Assembly (NCBI GenBank): GCA_021732945.1
Contig: JAKFWB010000456.1
Coordinates: 1-8,037, forward strand
Reading direction: 5' to 3'
From: Porphyrobacter sp.
GTDB taxonomy: Bacteria; Pseudomonadota; Alphaproteobacteria; Sphingomonadales; Sphingomonadaceae
Length of the DNA stretch: 8,037 bases
The position numbers and the translations under genes are program-made. The notes under the pieces were generated by a model. The model saw nothing but the letters and a program-made list of their open reading frames with translations, was not told the origin of the DNA and did no database searches. Positions 1-7,051 of this stretch are shown here, piece after piece (position 1 is the stretch's first letter; every line of letters begins with the position of its first letter).

Positions 1-1
1 G

Positions 2-3000
2 GTCTTCACGGTCGGCGGCGGCGAGTACATCGTCAATGTCCTCAATGCTGTTGCGGCATGGTCTGGGGGAGGGGGCTTCCGCTCCATGCTCCAGGTCGTG
101 TTCGTGATGGGCCTTATTTACTCTCTGCTGGTTCTCGCCTTCAATTTCGACTGGCGGGCATGGATGAACTGGTTTTTGCAGGCGACCGCCATCTACATGA
201 TGCTTCTGGTGCCCACGGTGACCATCAAGGTCACCGATCGGATCGACCCCGGTCTTGCACCTGCGACGGTCGCCAACGTCCCCTTGGGGTTAGGGGTTAT
301 GGCATCCTTCACCAGCCAGTTCGGCGACTGGATGACCCGCACGGCCGAGACCGTGTTTGTCATGCCCGATGCTCTCAAGATGACCAACAATGGCATCATC
401 TATGGCGCGCGGCTGCTTGAGAAGGCTCAGACCTTCCAGATCACCGATCCCGTCTTCCGCGCCAATCTTGACGAGCATTTCAAGCAGTGCGTGTTCTATG
501 ACGTGCTCCTTGGCTTCACTCCGATGGAGACGCTGACGAACAGCAACAACCTGTGGCGCGACATCGGGCCCGGCAGCCCGGCTCGTGCCCAGAAATTCCT
601 GACCCGCAGCGGTACCGGTGTGACCTCCTCGATCATCCGCTGCAACGCCGCGTATTCGGCGCTCGACGCACAATGGACCGCTGAAATTGACTCCGATCTG
701 CCCCTGTTTGCCAAGGGCGCCTATCCCGATCTGCTTGATACCATTGCCGCGCAGCGCTTGAGAACCGACCTCGGCATTGTCGCTGGAAGCCTTCACGGAA
801 CATCAACCGACCCTTACGCTTATCTACAGCAGGTCTCGGTGATGGACGCATTCATGGCCGCGCGTGAAAGCTTCTCGGATGCGGGTTGGGACGCCTATGC
901 AGCGCAGCGCGCTGACGCGCAGGCTCGCAATACCTATACGTCGATCGCGCAGCAGGCGATGACATGGGTGCCTCTGCTCGGCATTGTCCTCCATGTCGTT
1001 TTCTACGCCATGTTCCCGGTCATTTTCCCTCTCTTCCTCTTCCCGCGCACTGGAGTCACCACGCTGCGCGGCTACGGGATGGGGTTCTTTTACCTAGCCA
1101 GTTGGGGACCGCTTTACGTTGTCCTCCACATGTTCGTGATGAACCGTGCCGCAAGCGCCTATGCCGCTGTCGCACCCACTGGTCCGACTCTATTGGTCAG
1201 CAATGGCATCACGAACGTGAACAATGATATCGCCACCATTGCCGGCTTCATGATGATGAGCGTGCCGTTCATCGCCGCCGGGATGGCGCGCGGCGCGATG
1301 GCGATCGCCGGGCAGGCGACGTCGTTGCTCGGCCCGGCGCAGGCCGCGGGTCAGGCAGCGGCTGCTGAACGCACGCTAGGCAACTATGCGCTTGGCAACA
1401 CCTCGTTTCAGAACCTTACGGCGAACAATAGCAGCCTCAACAAGCACGATGATACGTTCAGGGTTGGCTCCGGGTTTGGAACCAGTTCGTTCACGCATTC
1501 CGATGGCGGGATCGAGACAGGCTTTGCCAATGGAGCCAATGCCTTCGATACCCGGCAGGCGATCTCCTCCCTCGCCTACAAGCCGGTGCGAACTGAGGGT
1601 TTCGCATCAGACTTCAGGGAGGCACTTTCACAAGGGTTCAACAGGGCAGAGGGGCTTCGGCAAGCGGCATCCGAGTCTCGTAGCGCCACTGTTTCTACAG
1701 GCACCGAGCTTCTCGAAAGCGCAAGCCGAAGCGCGTCGTCGTCCAACGAGAATGGGTCGGCGTTCAATTCGAGCGTCTCGAAGTTTAACGACCAAGTTCG
1801 CTCGCTGTCCAATACCCTTCAGGAAAGGTTTGGACTTAGCGAAAGCGAGTCTCAGAGCATCTCTAGGTCCTTTTTCTTAACCGGGGAGGGCAGCGGTTCA
1901 GCTGGTGTAAATGGGAAAATCGGTGTCGGTAGCACCGACGGCATCGTTGCTGCGATCGGAGCTGATGCTGCCGCCAATCTTGGTCTTCGAATTTCGGCAC
2001 AGCATAAACATGAGACCGGCGAAACATTGAGCGCCGATCAGGCGCTGTCGCGGGTTGCCGATTACGCTTACAAGGAGTCGAATTCGACGCAGGCAAGGCA
2101 GGCACGAGAGGACTTCACGCGAGCAACCAGTTCTAGTTCGGACAGTGAGTTGAAGTCGCTCTCGGATCGTTATTCCGCCAGCCTGGCTGATACGCGAAAC
2201 TATTCGAACGAGGCGTCTCGCACGCAGGAGGCTTACGAGCGGCACAGTCAGGACTTCAGCGAGGCGGCATCGCGCGGATATTCGCTTAGCGAGGATCAGA
2301 CGCAGGAGTTCGTCACCTATGCGCAGGAAGCGCTGCGCCGTCCTGAAAACAGCGTGCTTGCCTCGACTGGATGGCAGCCTCGCCTTGTCACGACGAACTC
2401 CAACCAGGAGCAGGCAAAGCAAGTGCTGCTTAAGCAGTTCATGGATGACAAGGTCGGCCAGGTGCGGGACGAACTTGGGGTAGCCTTCCCCGAGCTGGGA
2501 AGGTTGTCCGGTGAGCGGCCCTCGATCTCGTCCGCTGAAGGTGTCCAAGCTTTCGGAGAAGCCAATATTGCGGCGATCTCGGCGCGTGGGCCCAACGTCA
2601 ACGTGCGCGCCAATTCGGGCGATGCGTCCGTAAGAGACGAAGCGGCAGAGAGAATTGACGAGGGGTCCTTCCGTTTGACTTCGGAGGGCCTCTCCCTTGG
2701 CAACAAGGTCAGCGGTGCCGAGAGCCGCGCCGGAGCACTTGGTGAGCGTGTCGATGAGCGCAATCACGAACCGATCGGCAGTTCTCTGGTTTCTCCGGTC
2801 ATCAAAGGTGCAGAGAACTATATCGAGGATGCGAAGGGATGGATTTCAGAAAAAGCAGACCAAGCAGGTGATCTGCTCGGCATTGGCGGGGGAGGGGCCT
2901 CTGGTGGCGGTCCCGTCAACTCTGTGCTGCCTCGTGTTGGGGAAGGGTTTCGAACCTATTCTGGGGCTGGCAATCAGTATGCAACTGAGTCCGTCGCCAA

Positions 3001-3349
3001 CGAGCTGCGCGCATCGTCAGCCGAGTGGGCCAAGCGCGGCGGGTCGCCGGTGAATATCGGGGACATTAGCAAGCGCGGTGGAGGCGACATTGCTGGCCAT
3101 GAAACGCATGAGCAAGGCAGGCAGGTCGATATCCGGCCGTTCCGCCGCGATGGTGGCAATGCTCCGGTGACTTGGCAGAGCCGCGCCTATGATCGCGAGC
3201 AAACGCGCAACTACATCGAGTTCATGAAGGAGCGTAATCCTGGTGCCACCGTTCTGTTTAACGATCCGGTGCTGGTGAAGGAAGGGCTAACCCAGAAATA
3301 TGAGGGTCATGATAACCACCTGCACTTATCATTTCCGAACAGGAAGTGA
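2..3349 (+). CDS. traG: TraG-like F-type conjugation protein with C-terminal MepA-like murein endopeptidase domain (5' partial)
   Basis: Inner-membrane protein of an F-type conjugative type IV secretion system. In the F plasmid the TraG N-terminal part serves pilus assembly and the periplasmic C-terminal part serves mating-pair stabilisation. The frame is open from position 2, and the edge residues (VGGGEYIVNVLNAVAAW) resemble the F TraG N-terminus, so probably only a few codons are missing; the ATG at 86 lies inside the first membrane region and is not the start. Counting position 2 as residue 1, membrane segments lie near 28-47, 54-75, 320-348, 357-380 and 410-430. A Ser-rich, polar, probably helical region spans about 558-768. 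A Gly-rich linker near 955-970 leads to the final ~140 residues, which carry GHETHEQGRQVDI and HDNHLHL, giving H1033, H1036, D1043, H1103, H1106 and H1108. This spacing fits MepA (family M74, LAS metallopeptidases). At least 1115 residues, longer than F TraG (about 940). The TraG call is strong; hydrolase activity is inferred from motifs. Confidence 0.9.
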   Translation, partial: VFTVGGGEYIVNVLNAVAAWSGGGGFRSMLQVVFVMGLIYSLLVLAFNFDWRAWMNWFLQATAIYMMLLVPTVTIKVTDRIDPGLAPATVANVPLGLGVMASFTSQFGDWMTRTAETVFVMPDALKMTNNGIIYGARLLEKAQTFQITDPVFRANLDEHFKQCVFYDVLLGFTPMETLTNSNNLWRDIGPGSPARAQKFLTRSGTGVTSSIIRCNAAYSALDAQWTAEIDSDLPLFAKGAYPDLLDTIAAQRLRTDLGIVAGSLHGTSTDPYAYLQQVSVMDAFMAARESFSDAGWDAYAAQRADAQARNTYTSIAQQAMTWVPLLGIVLHVVFYAMFPVIFPLFLFPRTGVTTLRGYGMGFFYLASWGPLYVVLHMFVMNRAASAYAAVAPTGPTLLVSNGITNVNNDIATIAGFMMMSVPFIAAGMARGAMAIAGQATSLLGPAQAAGQAAAAERTLGNYALGNTSFQNLTANNSSLNKHDDTFRVGSGFGTSSFTHSDGGIETGFANGANAFDTRQAISSLAYKPVRTEGFASDFREALSQGFNRAEGLRQAASESRSATVSTGTELLESASRSASSSNENGSAFNSSVSKFNDQVRSLSNTLQERFGLSESESQSISRSFFLTGEGSGSAGVNGKIGVGSTDGIVAAIGADAAANLGLRISAQHKHETGETLSADQALSRVADYAYKESNSTQARQAREDFTRATSSSSDSELKSLSDRYSASLADTRNYSNEASRTQEAYERHSQDFSEAASRGYSLSEDQTQEFVTYAQEALRRPENSVLASTGWQPRLVTTNSNQEQAKQVLLKQFMDDKVGQVRDELGVAFPELGRLSGERPSISSAEGVQAFGEANIAAISARGPNVNVRANSGDASVRDEAAERIDEGSFRLTSEGLSLGNKVSGAESRAGALGERVDERNHEPIGSSLVSPVIKGAENYIEDAKGWISEKADQAGDLLGIGGGGASGGGPVNSVLPRVGEGFRTYSGAGNQYATESVANELRASSAEWAKRGGSPVNIGDISKRGGGDIAGHETHEQGRQVDIRPFRRDGGNAPVTWQSRAYDREQTRNYIEFMKERNPGATVLFNDPVLVKEGLTQKYEGHDNHLHLSFPNRK

Positions 3350-3384
3350 TCGCGATTTGTCAGCCACACATGGATCAGCGATCA
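3347..3384. repeat. 7-bp inverted repeat at the traG stop codon
   Basis: TGATCGC at 3347-3353, which includes the traG stop codon, is exactly complementary to GCGATCA at 3378-3384, with a 24-nt loop. It sits where traG converges on the minus-strand gene ending at 3388. There is no T tract on either side, so it is at best a weak bidirectional stop signal and may be chance. Confidence 0.2.
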
Positions 3385-3387
3385 GAC

Positions 3388-3618
3388 CTAGAGAAGGAAT
3401 CCCAGTATGATCGCGCCCCACATCCCAAGAATGAATGTAGCTGCGATCCGCACTACAGGTAGTTTGCCTTTGTACGGTGGGTAGGGTTGTTCGATTAGAG
3501 GCTCACTCTTCCGGAACTCATACCAGCGGAGTGTTTCGCCCGACGGTGTGCCGGGCGTGTATGGGCTGTCCGATTGACCGAGGGTATTCTGCGGCGTTGA
3601 GTAATCGTGTATCGACAT
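3388..3618 (-). CDS. Small C-terminally anchored membrane protein, unknown function
   Basis: A 76-residue protein I do not recognise. Residues 1-50 are polar and rich in Pro, Tyr, Ser and Thr with no evident signal peptide. Residues 58-76 form one hydrophobic segment running to the last residue, preceded by K50, K52 and R57, which suggests a tail-anchored protein with its N-terminus in the cytoplasm. Support for a real gene: an AAAGG ribosome site 8 nt before the ATG, promoter-like hexamers upstream, and a composition unlike a random shadow frame. It lies 88 nt downstream of the propeptide-like gene on the same strand, so read-through from the protease operon is possible. A link to that protease or to conjugation is conceivable from position only. 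Confidence 0.65.
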   Translation of the reverse strand: MSIHDYSTPQNTLGQSDSPYTPGTPSGETLRWYEFRKSEPLIEQPYPPYKGKLPVVRIAATFILGMWGAIILGFLL

Positions 3619-3625
3619 ATTCTGA

Positions 3626-3638
3626 GCCTTTCGAAGGC
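3626..3638 (-). promoter_or_regulatory. Small hairpin covering the ribosome site of the 76-residue gene
   Basis: On the minus strand GCCTT-CGA-AAGGC can form a 5-bp stem with a 3-nt loop, and the 3' arm contains the AAAGG ribosome site (plus positions 3627-3631). It would form only in transcripts that start upstream of 3638. A transcript from the proximal promoter candidate (-10 at 3639-3644) would begin inside it and leave the site free. The stem is short and its effect is speculative. Confidence 0.25.
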
Positions 3639-3667
3639 ATCATATCACGGCGGTGAGGCCTATCCAA
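3639..3667 (-). promoter_or_regulatory. Sigma70-like promoter candidate for the 76-residue gene
   Basis: Reading the minus strand, TTGGAT (plus 3662-3667) is followed after 17 nt by TATGAT (plus 3639-3644). The -10 matches the consensus at five of six positions and the -35 at three of six. Transcription would begin near 3632, giving a leader of about 14 nt that just includes the ribosome site. Prediction by eye only. Confidence 0.4.
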
Positions 3668-3675
3668 GCGTTCTA

Positions 3676-3703
3676 ATTATGTTCCGTTTTCGTTTCCGCA
3701 CAA
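3676..3703 (-). promoter_or_regulatory. Second, distal promoter candidate for the 76-residue gene
   Basis: On the minus strand TTGTGC (plus 3698-3703), a 16-nt spacer and CATAAT (plus 3676-3681) form an alternative sigma70-like pair in the gap after the propeptide-like gene. The -10 is good and the -35 poor. Its transcript would carry the small hairpin over the ribosome site. Confidence 0.25.
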
Positions 3704-3706
3704 GTC

Positions 3707-3979
3707 TCATTGCGGAATGGAACCATGAAGCGGCGGCAGCTGGAACCCATGCTCCTCGCGCGCATGCTTTACGCCGGGCAGGGCGGTGATCTTGGGAAGA
3801 AGCCTGATAGGCCCGCGTCCACCAAGAACGCCGGTCCGTTTCATCACCCGCTCGACATCGATGCCGAGCGCCTCAAGCTTGAGCGCGACGCTGCCGATCG
3901 CTTCGCGGTCGTTCACGGTCACGATGAAGCTGGTGAGCTCATCAGGCTTGTTCGCCCGTTGTGTTGCCGATTTCGTCAT
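3707..3979 (-). CDS. Stand-alone subtilisin propeptide/inhibitor I9-like small protein
   Basis: A 90-residue protein encoded directly after the subtilase with an 18-nt gap on the same strand, so very likely co-transcribed. The pattern suggests the beta-alpha-beta-beta-alpha-beta order of I9 propeptides: strand 16-22 (TSFIVTV), helix about 24-39, paired strands about 42-58 around GVLGGRGPI, short helix 61-69, and a last strand 70-83 (VKHAREEHGFQLPP). The LPGV step into a charged strand is typical of subtilisin prodomains ending near VEED-like sequence. No signal peptide. I9 domains fold and inhibit subtilases, and free versions exist (yeast Pbi2, Pleurotus POIA1), so it may inhibit or chaperone its neighbour in trans. 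Similar small bacterial proteins are sometimes misannotated as ketohydroxyglutarate aldolase, as I recall. The ATG at 3979 has only a close, weak AGG upstream, so translation may be coupled to the protease. The gene looks real; the fold is inference. Confidence 0.7.
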   Translation of the reverse strand: MTKSATQRANKPDELTSFIVTVNDREAIGSVALKLEALGIDVERVMKRTGVLGGRGPIRLLPKITALPGVKHAREEHGFQLPPLHGSIPQ

Positions 3980-3997
3980 AGCCTGAGAGATAATGCA

Positions 3998-5206
3998 TCA
4001 AGGAGCCTTAACCAAGCCCTTCCCGATGTCGATGGTGCTTTGGCCTGCGAGCGGTTCGGCGACCGCGACCAATTGATCCCACAGGCGCTGTCCGCGAAGT
4101 GCCGGATCGGATTGAGCCCACAATGCCGCAATCCCAGCGACATGCGGACAGGCCATGCTCGTTCCGCTGAGGGTGCGGTAGAGCTGAGGGCGCGGAACCG
4201 AAGAAAAGACACCAGATCCGGGCGCCGCCACATCGATGCGGCCTGTGCCAATTCCGCCGTTCAAGTAGGGGGCGATGCTGCCATCTGCCTCGATGGCCGC
4301 GACCGCCATGATCGATGGCGCATTGGCGGGCGAGCTGACGGGGGCAACATAGCGGTAGCGGCGATCACTGTCGTTGCCGGCCGCGGCGACGATCAGACAG
4401 CCCGCGTCAAGAGCCTGCGATGCGATATCCTCGTAGAGCGGATCGAATGGCTCCTGCGGGCCTGTGGCGCGGCCGAGCGACATCGAGATGATGTCGCAGC
4501 CGTTGTCGAGCGCCCACTCGATTCCAGCAATGATGTCGAGCTCGCGGCCCGCGCCGCGATTGTTCAGAACCTTGGCCACGAAAAGCTCGGCACCGGGTGC
4601 GACACCATAGCGCGGCACGTTGACTGCCTGCGGCGGACCAGCTGCGGCCGTGCCCGCGCAGTGTGTGCCGTGCCCTTGAACATCGTCCACGGCTTCCCAG
4701 TGCACAAAGCTCGCATGCGTGATCGGTCGAAAGGCGATGTCGGGGTGGGCAAGGTCGATCCCGGTATCGAGAACGGCCAATTTGATGCCCGCGCCGGTAA
4801 AGGCGCTCTGATCGGCACCTGTGGCAGCCAAGCCCCATGTGCGGTCTGTATCGTCGGCCCACGGCGGATCGCCGAGCGCGAACATCCAGAACTCCGGGCG
4901 GCTGTCAACTACCAGTCCCTCGGCTTGCAGCATCTGTGCGATCGACACCGATGCCTCTGGCCCGCCGCTAATCGCGGCCACGGAGAATCGGGGAAGGATG
5001 ATGGTCGCATCGTGTTCGGCCGCCGCCGCCATGGTGTCGACGAGCGCGCCGTGCTCGGGAGCAATGAAGGGAGGAACGTCGAGAATGCCGCTCAGCAGCT
5101 TGAAGGCTTCCTTGGCTCCGCCGTCTTTCTCGAACATGACAAGCCGCCGTCCGGTGGGTTGGGGGGCCATGATCACAGGGGAAGCCATTGTTTCCTCGAC
5201 GGCCAT
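3998..5206 (-). CDS. Subtilisin-family (S8) serine protease, apparently cytosolic, with its own N-terminal prodomain
   Basis: Endopeptidase of 402 residues with the complete catalytic set in family order: Asp147 (AVLDTGID), His179 (GHGTHCAG), oxyanion Asn278 (AAAGND) and Ser350 (SGTSMACPHVAG). The catalytic domain spans about 125-395. Residues 1-112 look like a prodomain: strand RRLVMF at 20-25, helix about 30-40, strand pair around 66-80, helix 84-96, and a strand at 98-111. No hydrophobic signal peptide and no C-terminal anchor are visible, which is unusual because most S8 enzymes are secreted; an intracellular role is inferred. The ATG at 5206 is preceded by GGAG at a 5-nt spacing; a second ATG six codons in also has GAGGA before it. 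The I9-like gene follows after 18 nt. The substrate cannot be deduced. Upstream, 5207-5323 contains no promoter I would defend. Confidence 0.93.
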   Translation of the reverse strand: MAVEETMASPVIMAPQPTGRRLVMFEKDGGAKEAFKLLSGILDVPPFIAPEHGALVDTMAAAAEHDATIILPRFSVAAISGGPEASVSIAQMLQAEGLVVDSRPEFWMFALGDPPWADDTDRTWGLAATGADQSAFTGAGIKLAVLDTGIDLAHPDIAFRPITHASFVHWEAVDDVQGHGTHCAGTAAAGPPQAVNVPRYGVAPGAELFVAKVLNNRGAGRELDIIAGIEWALDNGCDIISMSLGRATGPQEPFDPLYEDIASQALDAGCLIVAAAGNDSDRRYRYVAPVSSPANAPSIMAVAAIEADGSIAPYLNGGIGTGRIDVAAPGSGVFSSVPRPQLYRTLSGTSMACPHVAGIAALWAQSDPALRGQRLWDQLVAVAEPLAGQSTIDIGKGLVKAP

Positions 5207-5323
5207 GCAGAACTCCGAACGTCACCAGCGTGGGTGCAGCCTTTAGCATGATTGCAGCTGAAGGGCACCGCGAACGCGCCGTGTTGTGTGACACGTTTCG
5301 CCTCGCACCGGCGTCCGTTTGGA

Positions 5324-5347
5324 GGGGCGGCATTGAAGCACCGCCCC
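5324..5347 (-). terminator. GC-rich hairpin after the beta-barrel gene
   Basis: GGGGCGG (5324-5330) and CCGCCCC (5341-5347) form a perfect 7-bp stem with a 10-nt loop, beginning 10 nt after the stop codon of the outer-membrane protein gene. The following minus-strand bases (TCCAAACGG) lack a proper T tract, so it may slow polymerase, protect the 3' end, or terminate imperfectly. Its position also separates the barrel gene from the protease operon. Confidence 0.5.
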
Positions 5348-5356
5348 GCCGATACG

Positions 5357-5977
5357 TCAGAACTTGCCGAGCAGCGTGATGATGCCCTGGTTGCGGCTCA
5401 CGCCGATCCCGGTGTCCGTTCCGAACAGCTCGAGGTTGCCGTAGTCCGAGTAGCGATATTCGAGACGGATAGCATAGTTGCTCGAAAGATCGATCTCACC
5501 GCCTGCGCCCAGACGCACACCGCCGAATGAGACTTCATCGGAGATCTCGCCGGTGCCGTCGTCATACTCGCCCTCGATCGAGGCGTCCGTGTAGCCAGCC
5601 TTTACATACAGGATGCCATTGCGGCCCGGGCGAAAGCCGAGACGGCCACCGACATAAAGGTCGCGGCCGGCGTTCACCGAAACGCGGTCGCCGGGCACGT
5701 CAAAGTCGGTGGCCGACACACCCACGCTCGAATCCGTGTATTCTGCCTCGATGCCGAACACGATCCCGCTGGTGGTTTCGTAGTCGTAGCCAACCGTCAG
5801 GCCGAGAACGACGTCCTCTTCACTTTCGGAGATCCCGTCGAACTCGGTCTCGACGCTATCGAGGCCGACGATGGCCCCTGCGATGAACTTTCCACCTGCG
5901 GTGCTGTCGTCTTGTGCCAGGGCAGGGCTGGCAAGGGAGACAGCTGCGACCGCTCCCGCGAGAGTTACCAACTTCAT
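5357..5977 (-). CDS. Outer-membrane beta-barrel protein (8-stranded, OmpA/OmpX/opacity type)
   Basis: A 206-residue exported barrel protein. Residues 1-21 are a signal peptide (charged start, Ala/Val/Leu core, PALA cleavage before Q22). The mature part shows eight amphipathic strands: about 30-40, 55-67, 71-85, 106-116, 121-135, 149-163, 167-182 and 193-206, with Gly and aromatic residues facing alternate sides, acidic loops between, and the terminal Phe206 expected for BAM-dependent insertion. Length and strand count fit the small porin-like/opacity superfamily common in alphaproteobacteria, often annotated 'outer membrane beta-barrel protein' or 'porin family'. It may be adhesive, structural or a surface marker; the sequence does not say. 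AAAGGA stands 6 nt before the ATG. It is divergent from the DUF2939 gene and ends in a hairpin, so probably a single-gene unit. Confidence 0.88.
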   Translation of the reverse strand: MKLVTLAGAVAAVSLASPALAQDDSTAGGKFIAGAIVGLDSVETEFDGISESEEDVVLGLTVGYDYETTSGIVFGIEAEYTDSSVGVSATDFDVPGDRVSVNAGRDLYVGGRLGFRPGRNGILYVKAGYTDASIEGEYDDGTGEISDEVSFGGVRLGAGGEIDLSSNYAIRLEYRYSDYGNLELFGTDTGIGVSRNQGIITLLGKF

Positions 5978-6039
5978 GATACATCCTTTGTCCGCTCAGG
6001 ATTGAGCGCGGCGGCCTCTATCAGCGAGAGCCTTCCAAA

Positions 6040-6065
6040 GCACTAATTTTGCGCCTATTTTATGT
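6040..6065 (-). promoter_or_regulatory. AT-rich patch in the divergent intergenic region, probable barrel-gene promoter
   Basis: The 211-nt gap 5978-6188 separates two divergent genes. It contains one clear AT-rich patch, within which the minus strand reads TAAAAT (plus 6057-6062), a plausible -10 about 80 nt before the barrel ATG. No good -35 is visible. I could not identify a convincing promoter for the plus-strand gene in 6066-6173. Confidence 0.25.
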
Positions 6066-6173
6066 GGACAGGCGTGAGGCAGGAGCGCGGCCGGGACGCT
6101 GCGCAGGAGTTGTGCAACCGTTTCTTGTTGAGTTGATGCGATAGCGCGGCACACAGAGTTGGTTCGGCATCAA

Positions 6174-6181
6174 GAGAGGGG
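6174..6181 (+). promoter_or_regulatory. Ribosome binding site fixing the DUF2939 start
   Basis: GAGAGGGG ends 7 nt before the ATG at 6189. An in-frame TTG at 6159 would extend the protein by ten polar residues and place this purine tract inside the coding region, so the ATG at 6189 is preferred. Confidence 0.6.
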
Positions 6182-6188
6182 CGAGCGA

Positions 6189-6911
6189 ATGAGGTTCGGG
6201 AAGTCGTCGATCATCGGGCTCGCGGCGGTCATAGTCGCGGGCTTTGCGACCTACCTGTATTTTGCGTCCCCGCTGGTCGCACTCATAGGAATGAAGACGG
6301 CGCTCGAACAGCGAGATCACGAGGCGTTTTCGGCCTATATCGATTTCGACAAGCTGCGTGCGTCTCTGCGCGAGGAGCTCGCGGCGCAGGCCGCAATTCA
6401 TGCCGCCGAGAGCGATAACCCGTTCGAGCAGATGGGCATAGCGGCAGGTGCCGCGATAGCAGATCCGCTCATCGATCGCCTCGTAACGCCAACCGCCATC
6501 AGGATCGCGTTTGAGCGTCGTACGTCGGAGCAGCCCAAGAACGCCTCTGAAGACATGTTCGGCACCCTTGCGAGCGAAGGGACAATTGAGCGGTCAGGTT
6601 TCGGCAGCTTCAAGCTGGTCACCAAGGATGGGGCGAGTTTCGACTTTGAGCGGGATTGGTTCAGCTGGAAGCTTGTAGGCATCCAGTTTCCAGCACCGCA
6701 GACGCCGGCGGGGAACTCAAAGGTCGCGGGGGGCCTCGCCTCCCCATTAGACATCGATGATCCGCAGTCGATGCCAAGTGCCGAAGAGGAAACCGGCCAT
6801 GGCGGTACAGTTCACCGTGACGTCCTATCTTCCGCTTGCGAAGAAGGTGATGAGTTCGCCTGTGAGCAGCTTGGCGAGATGGCGCCGGGCGAGGTCTACT
6901 ACCAGTATTGA
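6189..6911 (+). CDS. Membrane-anchored DUF2939-type protein with Sel1-like Cys tail
   Basis: A 240-residue protein. Residues 7-26 form a hydrophobic N-terminal anchor, with the rest probably periplasmic. From about 24 to 170 it resembles DUF2939: an SPLVALIGMKTALEQRDHEAF segment leads into the family's typical Y-x-D-F-x-x-LRASL motif (YIDFDKLRASLREEL, 50-64), then a helix rich in Ala, and strands around 131-156 (SGFGSFKLVTKDG, FERDWFSWKLVGI). The family has no assigned biochemical role that I know of. A low-complexity Asp/Pro/Glu linker (about 185-205) joins a short tail with C217 and C225 in the pattern C-x-x-G-D-x-x-A-C-x-x-LG, like half of a Cys-type Sel1 (Hcp) repeat. It starts divergently from the barrel gene and converges on the next gene; it seems to be alone in its transcript. 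Confidence 0.8.
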   Translation: MRFGKSSIIGLAAVIVAGFATYLYFASPLVALIGMKTALEQRDHEAFSAYIDFDKLRASLREELAAQAAIHAAESDNPFEQMGIAAGAAIADPLIDRLVTPTAIRIAFERRTSEQPKNASEDMFGTLASEGTIERSGFGSFKLVTKDGASFDFERDWFSWKLVGIQFPAPQTPAGNSKVAGGLASPLDIDDPQSMPSAEEETGHGGTVHRDVLSSACEEGDEFACEQLGEMAPGEVYYQY

Positions 6912-7051
6912 CCGTGATGGGCATACCGTGAATTCGTGTCCCGATAACGCATCCACATTCTGGTCTTGTTACCCCGCGCGCCGGCAATCGCTCCACTCTC
7001 GGACCGCTTACGATATGCGCCCGTCAAATTCCCCCTTCCGCGCCCTATGGC

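Noticed and set aside
1898..2767. Minus-strand open frame of 289 codons inside traG
   Set aside because: It lies entirely within the Ser-rich region of traG and shows no domain, signal or ribosome site; it is a by-product of codon bias on the coding strand.
3710..5251. Long plus-strand open frame of 513 codons antisense to the protease and propeptide-like genes
   Set aside because: Its translation is rich in Arg, His and Cys without recognisable motifs, while the opposite strand encodes a complete S8 catalytic set and a good ribosome site. Such antisense frames are common in GC-rich DNA.
5280..5295. CGTGT-N6-ACACG dyad upstream of the protease as an operator
   Set aside because: Five-base arms alone are expected by chance, and no promoter nearby supports a regulatory role.
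5527..5886. Plus-strand Arg-rich frame of 119 codons inside the barrel gene
   Set aside because: Extreme Arg/Ser content is typical of the complement of a GC-rich coding sequence; the minus strand has a signal peptide and eight barrel strands.
6912..7051. Terminator between the convergent DUF2939 and MaoP-like genes
   Set aside because: No stable hairpin followed by a T tract could be found on either strand in these 140 bases.
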